Shown one piece after another: positions 19,527 to 28,098 of a stretch of 64,000 bases of DNA. Below the pieces are notes generated by a model. The model did not search any database. It was not told where the DNA came from and worked only from the letters and a program-made list of their open reading frames with translations. Origin of the DNA: Variovorax paradoxus B4 (GTDB lineage: Bacteria; Pseudomonadota; Gammaproteobacteria; Burkholderiales; Burkholderiaceae_C); contig NC_022247.1 in assembly GCF_000463015.1 (NCBI RefSeq), positions 1,426,001-1,490,000 of the forward strand, written 5' to 3'. Positions within the stretch are counted from its first letter, which is position 1. Every line of letters begins with the position of its first letter. A program made the position numbers and the translations under genes.

Positions 19527-19937
19527 ATGGACACCGTCAGAACCTTCATCGTCGAGGACAACCCCGCCATCCGCGAGAACCTGGCCGGCACGCTGCGCGA
19601 GGTGGCGCGGGTCGATCCGGTGGGCCAGGCCGAAACGCAGAGCGAGGGCGCGCGCTGGCTCGCGCGCAATCTCTCGCAGTGGGACCTGGCCATCGTCGAC
19701 CTGTTCCTGAAGGACGGCACCGGCTTCGGCGTGCTCGAAGCCTGCCGCAACCGCGAGCCGAACCAGAAGATGGTGGTGCTCAGCAACTACCTGACCCCGG
19801 AGATGCGCCGCAGGTGCGTGCAACTGGGCGCCGACGCGGTGTTCGACAAGGCCACGGAGCTCGATGACCTGATCGATTTCTGCCTGCGCCGCCGGCAGGA
19901 GCAGTTCATGGCCTCGCCGTTTCGGGCGGCGCACTGA
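19527..19937 (+). CDS. stand-alone response-regulator receiver domain
   Basis: 136 residues, a receiver domain and little else. The acidic pair is in FIVEDNPAIREN, the phosphoacceptor Asp in DLAIVDLFLKDGTG, the Thr/Ser switch region in MVVLSNYL and the Lys in AVFDKATEL. A short basic tail follows; no DNA-binding output domain is present. The ATG at 19527 starts the beta-1 strand correctly. No histidine kinase lies nearby, so it may be a CheY-like single-domain regulator serving a distant kinase. The next gene is convergent. Confidence 0.88.
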   Translation: MDTVRTFIVEDNPAIRENLAGTLREVARVDPVGQAETQSEGARWLARNLSQWDLAIVDLFLKDGTGFGVLEACRNREPNQKMVVLSNYLTPEMRRRCVQLGADAVFDKATELDDLIDFCLRRRQEQFMASPFRAAH

Positions 19938-19958
19938 CCCCGCGGTTCTCGCGGCAGT

Positions 19959-21620
19959 TCAGCCTTCGATCTTTCCCAGCCGTGATTCGCGCAGCCGGCT
20001 CGGCGCCAGCGCGCCCGCCGATTCCAGGATGGGATAGGCAATGGAGCAGATGTGCGAGTTGATCCGCTTCAGGTCGCTGATCAGGTCGATGTGCAGCGAG
20101 CTGGTCTCCATGCTCAGCGTGGTGCGGTCGGAGAGCCGCTCGAGGTGGGTGGTGGCATAGGCCCGCTCGAGGTCGCGGAAGCGGGCTTTCTCCTGAAGCA
20201 GCCGCTGCGCATCGCGCACGTTGCCGTTCAGGAAGACGCTCATGCTCAGCCGCAGGTTGGCGACCAGCCGTCCATGCAGTTCCACGATTTCCGCCATGCC
20301 CGCTTCGGAGAAATTGCGCTGCGGCTTGATCTTCTTGTCTTCGATGTCGATGATCACGCGCTCGATGATGTCGCCGATCTGCTCCATGTTGATGGTGAAG
20401 CTGATGATGTCGGTCCAGCGCCGGCTTTCTTCCTCGCCCAGCGCCTCGCGGGAGATGCGCGTCATGTAGTACTTGATGGCCGAATAGAGCTCGTCCACCG
20501 TGTCGTCGAGCTGCCGCAGCTCCTGCGCCAGGCGCAGGTCGTTGTGGCGGATCACGTCGAGCGTGCCGATGAGCATGGTCTCCACCACGTCGGCCTGGTG
20601 CAGCGCCTCGCGCGCCGCGTTGGAAATGGCGAGCGAAGGCGTCGAGAGCGCGGAGGGATCGAGATGGTGGGGCCGCATGGAGGAGGCCGGCAGCGGCGGC
20701 ACCGGCAGCATCTTCGTGACCAGCGTGGCGACCCACTGCGTGAGGCCGATGAAGCCCACGCTGATGACCACGTTGAACGCCAGGTGGAACAGCACCACGC
20801 CGTGGGTTGCATTCGGCACGTGCGGCTGCACATGGCGCAGCCAGAGCCCGACGAAAGGCGCGACGATGGCGACCCCCAGTGCCTTGAAAAGCAGGTTGCC
20901 CACGGTGACCTGCCGCACCGGCACGGCCGACTTGGCCGTGGTCAGCACCGCCAGCAGGCCGCTGCCGAGGTTGGCGCCCAGCACCAGCCCGAGCGCGACG
21001 TCCAGCGGAACCACGTTGGAGCTTGCCATGGCCGCCACCAGCAGCACCACGGCCAGACTCGAATAGGCCACGATCGCCAGCACGGCGCCGATGGTGATCT
21101 CGAGCAGCACGTCGCTGTTGAGCGAGGCCAGCAGCACGCGAACGGCCGGCGCCGAAAAAAGAGGTTCGGTCGCTTCCACCACCAGCTGAAGCGCCAGCAG
21201 CATCAGCCCCAGGCCGATGAGCACCCGGCCCACACGGCCCGCCACGCTGGCCGAGCGGGAAATGAACAGCACCACCCCCACGAAGATGAACATCGGCGAC
21301 AACCACGACAGGTCGGCCGAGAACAGCACCGAGATGAGCGCCGTGCCCACGTCCGCCCCCCGCATCACCGCCAGCGCCGCCGGCAGCGTGACCAGGCCTT
21401 GCCCCACGAAGGAGGAGGTCATCAGCGAGGTGGCGGTGCTCGACTGCACCAGGGCCGTGACGCCGATGCCCGACAGCGCGGCCGTGAAGCGGTTGCGCAT
21501 GCTCTGCACCAGGATCTTGCGCAGGTTGGCGCCGAACACGCGCAGCACGCCCGTGCGCACGAGGTGCGTACCCCACACCAGCAGGGCAACGGCGGCGAGC
21601 AGGTTCAGGAGATGCTTCAT
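19959..21620 (-). CDS. Na/Pi cotransporter family protein with PhoU-like domain
   Basis: 553 residues. Two Na_Pi_cotrans repeats are visible, each with the conserved glutamine-serine turn: GVTALVQSSTATSLMTSSFV in the first and the VVPLDVALGLVLGANLGSGL region in the second. The C-terminal 200 residues are helical and PhoU-like (EALHQADVVETMLIGTLDV, then FTINMEQIGDIIERVIIDI). This is the NptA/YjbB type, which moves phosphate with sodium, usually outward in YjbB, with the PhoU-like part as a regulatory module. Convergent with the receiver gene. Start ATG at 21620. Confidence 0.92.
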   Translation of the reverse strand: MKHLLNLLAAVALLVWGTHLVRTGVLRVFGANLRKILVQSMRNRFTAALSGIGVTALVQSSTATSLMTSSFVGQGLVTLPAALAVMRGADVGTALISVLFSADLSWLSPMFIFVGVVLFISRSASVAGRVGRVLIGLGLMLLALQLVVEATEPLFSAPAVRVLLASLNSDVLLEITIGAVLAIVAYSSLAVVLLVAAMASSNVVPLDVALGLVLGANLGSGLLAVLTTAKSAVPVRQVTVGNLLFKALGVAIVAPFVGLWLRHVQPHVPNATHGVVLFHLAFNVVISVGFIGLTQWVATLVTKMLPVPPLPASSMRPHHLDPSALSTPSLAISNAAREALHQADVVETMLIGTLDVIRHNDLRLAQELRQLDDTVDELYSAIKYYMTRISREALGEEESRRWTDIISFTINMEQIGDIIERVIIDIEDKKIKPQRNFSEAGMAEIVELHGRLVANLRLSMSVFLNGNVRDAQRLLQEKARFRDLERAYATTHLERLSDRTTLSMETSSLHIDLISDLKRINSHICSIAYPILESAGALAPSRLRESRLGKIEG

Positions 21621-21684
21621 GGGGGCCGGTTTCTATCCTTTTCGTTTTTGTTCGTTTGCGACCCCATTTTCCACATGTACGGCC

Positions 21685-22545
21685 TCAGTCGATCAGCTCT
21701 CCGTTGTCATGGAAGGGAAAAGGGCCTTCGAAGGTGCCGGAAGCCGCCAGATGGGTCACGAGCCGGCCGTCCTGGGCAGACCAGGCATGGACCCTGAAGC
21801 CGGGCGGCTCCAGCGCCCAGGCCGAGGGTGCGCCGGGCGACAGGTCCAGGCAGACCTGGTGCGCCGGTGCGGGCGAGGTCGATGCGATGGTGCCGCCGAA
21901 GCGCACGTCGATGGCGCGATGCAGGTGGCCGCAGATCACGCGTTCCACGTTGCCGTGCCGCGCAACCAGTGCTTCGAGCGCCTCGGCGCCCTGCTGCAGG
22001 CCGATCTCGTCCATGTGGCCGATCAGCGTGCGGAAAGGCGGGTGGTGCATGGCAATCACCACCGGCTCTCCGCGGCAGGCATCGAGCTGCTCTTCGAGCC
22101 AGCCCAGGCGCTCGCCGCACAGCTCGCCGTGGCTCGCGCCCGGCACGCAGGTGTCGAGCGTGAGCAGGCGCAGCGCGCCCACGCGCACCGCGTACTGCAC
22201 GAAACCGGCCGAACCGACGCCCGCCGCCAGGTAGGCGTGGCCGGGAAAGCTGCGGCGCAGCTGGCCGCGGTCGTCATGGTTGCCGGGCATCAGGTAGACC
22301 GGCATGGTGAGCGGCGCCAGCAGGCGCGCCAGGTGCTCGTATTCGGCCGCGCGGCCGAAGTCGCTCAGGTCGCCCGTGATGACGACGGCGTCGGGCCGCT
22401 GCGGCAGCCGCAGCACCGACTGCACCGCATGCTCCAGGAAGGGCGCGGTATCGATGCGGCCGTAGGCCAGGCGTCCCGGCTCACGAATGTGCAGGTCCGT
22501 CAGCTGGACCAGGAACGTGGTGTCTTCTGTCGTCGTTGTCGTCAT
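21685..22545 (-). CDS. GpdQ-like class III phosphodiesterase (calcineurin-type)
   Basis: 286 residues. All binuclear-metal motifs of the metallophosphoesterase fold are present: QLTDLHI (D-x-H), ITGDLSDFG (GD), MPGNHDD (GNHD), MHHPP and CGHLHR (GH-x-H). The order and spacing, with GNHDDR and HHPPFRTLIGHMDEIG, resemble GpdQ, a glycerophosphodiesterase, and CpdA, a cAMP phosphodiesterase. Its start overlaps the ABC ATPase stop (ATGA), so it is the last gene of the ABC operon. That suggests it hydrolyses an imported phosphodiester, or frees phosphate from it, in the cytoplasm. cAMP hydrolysis cannot be excluded. Confidence 0.88.
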   Translation of the reverse strand: MTTTTTEDTTFLVQLTDLHIREPGRLAYGRIDTAPFLEHAVQSVLRLPQRPDAVVITGDLSDFGRAAEYEHLARLLAPLTMPVYLMPGNHDDRGQLRRSFPGHAYLAAGVGSAGFVQYAVRVGALRLLTLDTCVPGASHGELCGERLGWLEEQLDACRGEPVVIAMHHPPFRTLIGHMDEIGLQQGAEALEALVARHGNVERVICGHLHRAIDVRFGGTIASTSPAPAHQVCLDLSPGAPSAWALEPPGFRVHAWSAQDGRLVTHLAASGTFEGPFPFHDNGELID

Positions 22546-23603
22546 GCGCTGGTCTCCTGCGACGTCATCAGGCGATCGGGCTGGATGCGCAGTCCCACAG
22601 GATCGCCGGGGCCGAAAGGCGTGTCGCGGCCCACGTCGGCCACCAGCAAAGGCTGGTCCTGCATGCGCAATTGCAGCTGCACGCGGTCGCCGAGGAAGGT
22701 GCGGCGTTCGACGGTTGCAGCGCCCCAGTCGGGCCGGGGCGCACTCACTTCGACGTCTTCGGGTCGCACCAGCAGCATGGCATGGTTGCGCCAGGCGGGT
22801 GGGCAAGGCAGGGTGCTTCCGCCGAGTCGGACAACGCCTTGCGCAATGGCGTCGGCTTCGCGCGCGAGGCGGTTGACGCGGCCCAGGAACTCCGCAACGA
22901 AGGGATGCGCCGGCGCGCGGTACAGCTCTTCGCCGCGGCCGATCTGCACGATGCGCCCGGCGCTCATCACCGCCAGGCGGTCGGCAATGGCCAGGGCCTC
23001 CTGCTGGTCGTGCGTGACGTGGATGGCCGTGATGTGCAGCCGGCGCAGCAGCTCGGCGAGCTCGTCGCGCAGCGACTCCTTGAGCTTGGCGTCGAGCGCG
23101 GCCAGCGGCTCGTCCAGCAGCAGCACGCGCGGACGCACCGCCACGGCGCGCGCCAGCGCCACGCGCTGCCGCTGGCCGCCCGAGAGTTCGGCGGGGCGCT
23201 TGTTCTCCAGGCCGCCCAGCCGCGTCAGGTCGACCAGCTCGCCCACCGCGCGCGTTTCCTCCTGCGGCGCCACGCCGCGGATGCGCAGCCCATAGCCGAT
23301 GTTGGCCGCCACCGTCATCTGCGGAAAAAGCGCATAGCTCTGGAACACCATGCCCACGCCGCGATGCTCCACCGGCCGGTCGGTCACGTCCTGGCCGCCG
23401 AACACGATGCGGCTGCCTTCGTCGGGTGCTTCGAGCCCCGCGATCAGCCGCAGCAGCGTGGTCTTGCCGCAGCCCGAAGGGCCGAGCAGTGCGAGCACCT
23501 CGCCGGCCTCCACGTGCAGGTCGGTGGGCAGCAGGCCGCGCGTGCCGTCGGCGTAGGTTTTCGCGCAGTTCGCGATGTCGATGGGAATGCGTTCAAGTTC
23601 CAT
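22542..23603 (-). CDS. ABC transporter ATP-binding protein (PotA/FbpC/AepW type)
   Basis: 353 residues. Walker A GPSGCGKTT, Q-loop VFQSYALFPQMTV, signature LSGGQRQRVALARA, Walker B RVLLLDEPLAALD and the H-loop IHVTHDQQEA are intact. A C-terminal TOBE-type domain (about 250-353, with MLLVRPEDVEVSAP) matches importers of polyamines, iron, sulfate or 2-aminoethylphosphonate. It overlaps the permease gene by 11 bp and the phosphodiesterase gene by 4 bp. It energises the two permeases encoded just upstream. Confidence 0.93.
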   Translation of the reverse strand: MELERIPIDIANCAKTYADGTRGLLPTDLHVEAGEVLALLGPSGCGKTTLLRLIAGLEAPDEGSRIVFGGQDVTDRPVEHRGVGMVFQSYALFPQMTVAANIGYGLRIRGVAPQEETRAVGELVDLTRLGGLENKRPAELSGGQRQRVALARAVAVRPRVLLLDEPLAALDAKLKESLRDELAELLRRLHITAIHVTHDQQEALAIADRLAVMSAGRIVQIGRGEELYRAPAHPFVAEFLGRVNRLAREADAIAQGVVRLGGSTLPCPPAWRNHAMLLVRPEDVEVSAPRPDWGAATVERRTFLGDRVQLQLRMQDQPLLVADVGRDTPFGPGDPVGLRIQPDRLMTSQETSA

Positions 23604-24393
23604 GGCGTTTCTGCATCAGGTTGGCAAGATATTGAAGGCCCCACAGCACCGGAAGAATGACCGCGAAGAAGACCAGCGTGTAGGCCGATCCGATCTCGAT
23701 GCGCATCGAGGCATAGCTGTCGGCCAGGCCCACGGGCAGGGTGCGCGTGAGCGGCGTGTGCAGCATCCACGTGAGGTTGAACTCGCCCACCGAGAGCGTG
23801 AACACCATCAGGCTGCCGGCGACGATGGCGGGGAACACGGCGGGCACGAGGATGCCCATGAAGCGCTGGCGGAAGTTCGCGCCCAGCGAGCGGGCCGCCT
23901 CTTCGAGCGCGAGCAGGTCGTCGCGCTGGAAGGCCGAACTCACGGTGCGCACCATGAACGGCAGCGTGAACACCATGTGGCCCACGAGAATGAAGGCGAA
24001 GCTCTGGCGAAAGGCCGTGAGCTGGCCGTAGGCGAGGATCAGCGCCAGCGCCGTGGCCAGCCCCGGCACCGCCACCGGCAGCGTGAGCAGCTCCTCGAAG
24101 ATGTGCGCGGCGCGTGAGCGGCTGCGCGCCAGCGCGTAGGCGCAGGGCACGCCCAGCAGCACGGTGCCGACCACGCAGGCCAGCGCCAGCGCGAGCGACC
24201 AGCCCACGGTGCCGCCGTAGTTCTCCCACACCTCGCCGAGCCAGCGCAGCGTGAGGCCGCTCTTCAGGCCCGCGCTGTAGTTGTTGACGAGGCCCGCCAT
24301 CACCGACAGCAGCATCGGCGCGATCATGAAGAGGCTCACGAGCACGGTGATGGCCAGCAGGAAGGGCGCCCTGGGTTGCGTGTTCTTGCGCAT
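23593..24393 (-). CDS. ABC transporter permease (second subunit)
   Basis: 266 residues with six predicted membrane segments. The EAA loop is EEAARSLGANFRQRFMGILV (about 175-194). It is the PotC/PhnV-like partner of the preceding permease; both genes point the same way and are 16 bp apart. It forms half of the inner-membrane channel for the importer whose binding protein is at 27035-28054. Confidence 0.92.
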   Translation of the reverse strand: MRKNTQPRAPFLLAITVLVSLFMIAPMLLSVMAGLVNNYSAGLKSGLTLRWLGEVWENYGGTVGWSLALALACVVGTVLLGVPCAYALARSRSRAAHIFEELLTLPVAVPGLATALALILAYGQLTAFRQSFAFILVGHMVFTLPFMVRTVSSAFQRDDLLALEEAARSLGANFRQRFMGILVPAVFPAIVAGSLMVFTLSVGEFNLTWMLHTPLTRTLPVGLADSYASMRIEIGSAYTLVFFAVILPVLWGLQYLANLMQKRHGT

Positions 24394-24409
24394 GAGGCAA
24401 TTCCTTCGA

Positions 24410-25231
24410 TCAGCGTGCGACCGGGTTGGCGCCGAAGCGCCGCGCGGCGAACAGCACCAGCCAGGTCACGAGGCCCAGCGCAATCGACAGCGATGCGGCG
24501 AGCGCGAAGTTGGCGTAGTTGGTGAATTCGTTGTAGATGGTGATGGGGATCACCTCGAACTTGCTGGCCAGCGTGAAGGCCGTGCCGAAGGCGCCCATCG
24601 AGGTGGCGAACAGGATCGCGCCGCAGGCCAGCGTGGTGGGCGCGAGCTCCGGCATCCACACGTCGCGCGCCACGCGCAGCCGCGAGGCGCCGAGCGAGCG
24701 CGCGGCTTCCTCCAGCTGCATGTTCATGGCCTCGGCCGCGGCGGCGTAGGTGGCAATGGCGCGCGGCAACGAGAAATACAGGTACGCGAGGAACAACCCG
24801 AGCAGGCCGTAGGCGAAGGTGATGCGTTCGCCGAACAGGCTGTCGCCGACGTCCGCCACCAGCCCTTGCCGCCCGCCGAGCAGGATCACGAAGAAACCGA
24901 TGATCACGCCCGGAAAGGACAGCGGCAGCGTGAGCAGCGACAGCAGCATGCGCTTGCCCGCGAAAGCGTGCCGCGCAAGGTAGATGCCCACGGCGGCGCC
25001 GAGCAGCAAGGTTGCGAGTGTCACTGCCACCGAGAGTGCCACGGTGTTGGCCATGCTCTGCAGGTAGCGCGAGTCGGTCAGCACCGCGAAGTAGGTGGCC
25101 CAGCCCTTGGTCGCCGGCAGCGTGAGCAAGCGCACCACCGGCAGCAGCCAGAAGGCCGTGAAGAACACGGCGGCGGGGGCTGCGCAGGCCAGCAGGCGCC
25201 AGCGGGGGTTCCAGGCGTTGGGTTGCTTCAT
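24410..25231 (-). CDS. ABC transporter permease (first subunit)
   Basis: 273 residues from the ATG at 25231 (MKQPNAWNPRWRLL), six membrane segments, EAA loop EEAARSLGASRLRVARDV. A longer frame runs back into the IS110 flank (MLVEPRVPLRYG...) and is not real coding: the conserved family start is at MKQPN. The natural upstream neighbour should be the binding-protein gene at 27035, but the IS110 element sits between them, so expression of this permease must now come from read-through or from a promoter at the IS edge. Confidence 0.9.
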   Translation of the reverse strand: MKQPNAWNPRWRLLACAAPAAVFFTAFWLLPVVRLLTLPATKGWATYFAVLTDSRYLQSMANTVALSVAVTLATLLLGAAVGIYLARHAFAGKRMLLSLLTLPLSFPGVIIGFFVILLGGRQGLVADVGDSLFGERITFAYGLLGLFLAYLYFSLPRAIATYAAAAEAMNMQLEEAARSLGASRLRVARDVWMPELAPTTLACGAILFATSMGAFGTAFTLASKFEVIPITIYNEFTNYANFALAASLSIALGLVTWLVLFAARRFGANPVAR

Positions 25232-26711
25232 CTCAGTGGTCCATGGCGCCATGCGCCTTCCGCGCCGCATGAAACGCGGCTTTAATTGCTGCTGCGGCGT
25301 CCGGCACAGAGGTCGGTTCAAACTTGGTGCGTTTAGCCCGTATCTCAGTGGGACCCGCGGCTCCACGAGCACCCCGTACTGTCGCCTGGGGCTTCGCGCC
25401 CTTGAGCACGCATCCTAGAGTTCGATGACGTGGGCCGCACGCCGATGTCGCCGCGCATTGGAGGCGATCATGGAAGTCATTCATTCCCGCTGCGCGGGCC
25501 TGGACGTTCACAAACAAACCGTGGTGGCGTGCGTGCGCATCGCTGGCGACGGCCCCCCGTTGCAGGAAGTGCGCACCTTTGCCACCACCACCTCGGCTCT
25601 GCTGAGCTTGTGCGACTGGCTCGACTCCTTCCAGGTCGAGGTGGTCGCCATGGAGGCCACCGGGGTGTACTGGAAGCCGGTGTGGCATGTGCTCGAAGGC
25701 CACTTCGAGCTGGTGCTGGCCAACGCCGCGCACGTGAAGAACGTGCCCGGGCGCAAGACCGACGTCAACGACTCGATGTGGCTGGCCGACCTGTTGGCCC
25801 ACGGCCTGATCCGCGCCAGCTTCGTGCCCCCGGTGGCCGTGCAGGAGCTGCGCACGCTCACGCGCACGCGCAAGCAGCTCGTGCGCGAGAGGAGCGCGCA
25901 CGCGCAACGCATCGAGAAGGTGCTCGAGGACGCCAACCTCAAGCTCAGCGTCGTGCTCAGCGACATCCTGGGCAAGAGCGCGCGCGCAGTGCTGCAGGCC
26001 ATCATCGACGGCCAGGACGACCCGCAGCACCTGATCTCCTGCATCGGCCGCGTCAAGGCCAGTCGCGCCGAGTTGCTGGAGGCGCTGCGCGGGCGCGTCA
26101 GTACGCACCACCGCTTCATGCTCAAGCTGCACCTGAGCCATATCGACGCGCTGGACCAGGCCATCGCCGCCATCGAGAAGGAGGTGGGCCTGGGGCTCGA
26201 GCCGTTTCGACAAGCCGCCAAGCTCCTGAGCACCATGCCGGGCCTGAGCGCTGTCAGCGCCCACGTGATCGTGGCCGAGATCGGCATCGACATGTCGCGA
26301 TTTGCCACGCCCGGCCACTTGCTGTCCTGGGCCTGCCTGTGCCCGCGCAACGACGAGAGCGCCGGAAAGCGCCGCTCCACCCGGCTGCGCCGCGGCGGCC
26401 AATGGCTCAAGACCACGCTGGTGCAGGCCGCCTGGTCCGCCGTGAGGGTCAAGGGCGGCTATCTGCAGGCGCAGTTCCATCGGCTGCGCGCCCGACGCGG
26501 CGCCAAGAAGGCCATCATCGCCGTGGCCGCCTCGATGCTCACCGCCGCTTGGCACATGCTGCGCGACGGCACCGAATGGCATGACCTCGGTGCCGCTCAC
26601 TTCGACCGCGCCGACGCTCACAAAACCGCCAACCGCCTGATCCGACGACTTCAGCAAATCGGCTACGCGGTGCAACTCACTCCGGCTGGATAGGAAGCGT
26701 TTCATCCTAGT
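25232..26711 (+). mobile_element. IS110-family insertion sequence (ends approximate)
   Basis: The element consists of the transposase gene and its flanks, opposite in direction to the host ABC operon. IS110 elements have no clear terminal inverted repeats, so the ends are not fixed by eye. CATCCTAG occurs at 25411-25418 and again at 26704-26711, and TTCATC occurs at 25227-25232 and 26702-26707; either pair could mark boundaries. The wider choice leaves a non-coding stretch of about 238 bp before the transposase and very little after it, the layout expected for the IS110 group, whose upstream region encodes a bridge RNA. A hairpin GCCGC-N7-GCGGC lies at about 25264-25280 in that stretch. Confidence 0.7.
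25470..26693 (+). CDS. IS110-family transposase (DEDD recombinase)
   Basis: 407 residues, complete. The RuvC-like N-terminal domain shows D12 in GLDVHKQTVV, E62 in AMEATGVYWKPV, and D98/D101 in KTDVNDSMWLADLL. The C-terminal Tnp domain has the MPGLSAVSAHVIVAEIG block and the serine-containing RNDESAGKRRSTRLRRGGQ followed by WLKTTLVQAAW. Start ATG at 25470 behind GAGG. IS110 enzymes are RNA-guided recombinases that use a bridge RNA to choose target and donor. No frameshift or stop is seen, so it may be active. Confidence 0.93.
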   Translation: MEVIHSRCAGLDVHKQTVVACVRIAGDGPPLQEVRTFATTTSALLSLCDWLDSFQVEVVAMEATGVYWKPVWHVLEGHFELVLANAAHVKNVPGRKTDVNDSMWLADLLAHGLIRASFVPPVAVQELRTLTRTRKQLVRERSAHAQRIEKVLEDANLKLSVVLSDILGKSARAVLQAIIDGQDDPQHLISCIGRVKASRAELLEALRGRVSTHHRFMLKLHLSHIDALDQAIAAIEKEVGLGLEPFRQAAKLLSTMPGLSAVSAHVIVAEIGIDMSRFATPGHLLSWACLCPRNDESAGKRRSTRLRRGGQWLKTTLVQAAWSAVRVKGGYLQAQFHRLRARRGAKKAIIAVAASMLTAAWHMLRDGTEWHDLGAAHFDRADAHKTANRLIRRLQQIGYAVQLTPAG

Positions 26712-26776
26712 TTTTCATTTCGCGCTTGTGTTCGGGGCGCTGTTGTTTTTGGCGCTGTTGTTTTTGTTCGGGGCGC

Positions 26777-26985
26777 GTGCACAGGCCACCGGGTGCTCCC
26801 CTCCGCGAATGGCCCCCGCCTTCGGCTCCTCCTTGATTTCGCTGCGGGAGCACCCGATGCCCTGTGCACAGGGCACGCTCTGGGTGAACCGCCGATCAAC
26901 GACCGCCCTGCGTAACGCTCCCGTCGATGGGGTACCTTGCGCGGCGAAATCAAGCAGGAGGCCGAAGGCCGGGGGACATTCGCTT
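26777..26985. repeat. nested palindromic intergenic repeat
   Basis: Two inverted pairs are seen between the IS110 element and the binding-protein gene. The inner pair: 26777-26800 (ending GGGTGCTCCC) and 26846-26870 (starting GGGAGCACCC), about 22 of 24 positions complementary. The second pair: 26804-26844 (core GGCCCCCGCCTTCGGCTCCT) and 26943-26983 (core CAGGAGGCCGAAGGCCGGGG), complementary over about 40 bp with a few gaps. The whole could fold into a large structured RNA or cruciform. It does not code for a plausible protein. REP-like elements of this kind are frequent IS110 targets. Confidence 0.75.
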
Positions 26986-27034
26986 CGCCGCGTACCCCGT
27001 CGGCGGGAGCGCGCCCTGAATGCATCCGGCAGGC

Positions 27035-28054
27035 TCAGCGCACTTCCTTGAGGTAACGATCGGAGAACGCGCGCTGCGCCTCGGCCATGCGGGCGTAGTC
27101 GACGCTCTTGGCGCGTGCGTATTCGGTAGCAGGAAGGAACTGCGCCTCGATGTCCTTGGGCATTGCGCTGGCGCGCACCGGCCGCAGGTAGGCCTTGGCC
27201 CAGATCGCCTGGCCTTCGTCGGACAGCACGAAGTCGAGCACCTTCCTGCCCTCGGCCGCGTGGGGCGCCTTGGCGACGAGGCTCATCACGTAGGGCACGG
27301 CCAGCGTGCCTTCGCTCGGAATGACGAAGGCGACGTTGGCCTTGTCCTTGTACTTGGCGCGGTAGGCATTGAAGTCGTAGTCGAGCAGGATCGCGATCTC
27401 GCCCGACAGCACCCGCGCGTAGGAGGTCTGCTTGGGCACGATGGGCTCGTTCTTCTGCAGCGCCTTGAAGTAGTCGATGGCCGGTGCGAAGTTGTCGAGC
27501 GTGCCGCCGCGCGCCTCGTTCACCGCCACCGCGCCGACATAGCCCACGAACGCCGAGGCGGGATCGAGATAGCCGATCAGGCCCTTGTATTCGGGCTTGA
27601 GCAGGTCGGCCCACGACTTCGGAATCGGCTTGCCCTTGAGCGCATCGACGTTGACCATGAAGCCGAGCGTGCCCGAGTGGATGGTGAACCAGTTGCCGGC
27701 CGGGTCCTTCAGGCCGTCGGGAATGTCTTTCCACGCGGCCGGCTTGTAGGGCTCGACCACGCCTTCTTTCTGCGCCTGCACCGCGAAGGTCACGCCCAGG
27801 TAGGTGACGTCGGCCACGGGGCTGGCCTTTTCGGCCACCAGCTGCGCGAGCGACTGGCCCGAGTTCTTGTTGTCGGCCGGCACCGTGATGCCGGTCCTGG
27901 CCTTGATGGCCTTGAGCTGCGTGCCCCAGTCGGCCCACTCGGTGGGGCAGTTGTAGCAAATGGCGGTCTGGGCCATGGCCGCCGTGCTGCCGGCGGCGAG
28001 CGTGGCGGCGAGCAGGCCCAGGCGGGCCATGCGGGAGAAACGGAAAGACAACAT
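27035..28054 (-). CDS. ABC transporter substrate-binding protein (type II, Fe3+/polyamine/phosphonate class)
   Basis: 339 residues. Signal peptide MLSFRFSRMARLGLLAATLA then AMAQ, followed by a two-lobe binding protein of the SBP_bac family (TYLGVTFAVQAQKEGVVEPY, SWADLLKPEYKGLIGYLDP, VLSGEIAILLDYDFNAYRAK). AAGGAG lies just before the ATG at 28054. It is 44 bp downstream of the LacI-type regulator and once preceded the permease genes now separated by IS110. The fold class includes AfuA, PotD and AepX, so the ligand could be a phosphonate, a phosphodiester or a polyamine. The GpdQ-like enzyme in the operon favours an organophosphate. Confidence 0.9.
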   Translation of the reverse strand: MLSFRFSRMARLGLLAATLAAGSTAAMAQTAICYNCPTEWADWGTQLKAIKARTGITVPADNKNSGQSLAQLVAEKASPVADVTYLGVTFAVQAQKEGVVEPYKPAAWKDIPDGLKDPAGNWFTIHSGTLGFMVNVDALKGKPIPKSWADLLKPEYKGLIGYLDPASAFVGYVGAVAVNEARGGTLDNFAPAIDYFKALQKNEPIVPKQTSYARVLSGEIAILLDYDFNAYRAKYKDKANVAFVIPSEGTLAVPYVMSLVAKAPHAAEGRKVLDFVLSDEGQAIWAKAYLRPVRASAMPKDIEAQFLPATEYARAKSVDYARMAEAQRAFSDRYLKEVR

Positions 28055-28098
28055 GAAAGAGCTCCTTGGATGGTGAGGGGCGGTGGCGAGGTGATCGA

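Noticed and set aside
25411..26711. CATCCTAG pair taken as the definite ends of the IS110 element
   Set aside because: It would leave only about 50 bp before and 10 bp after the transposase, too little for a bridge RNA. The wider limits were preferred and the ends left approximate.
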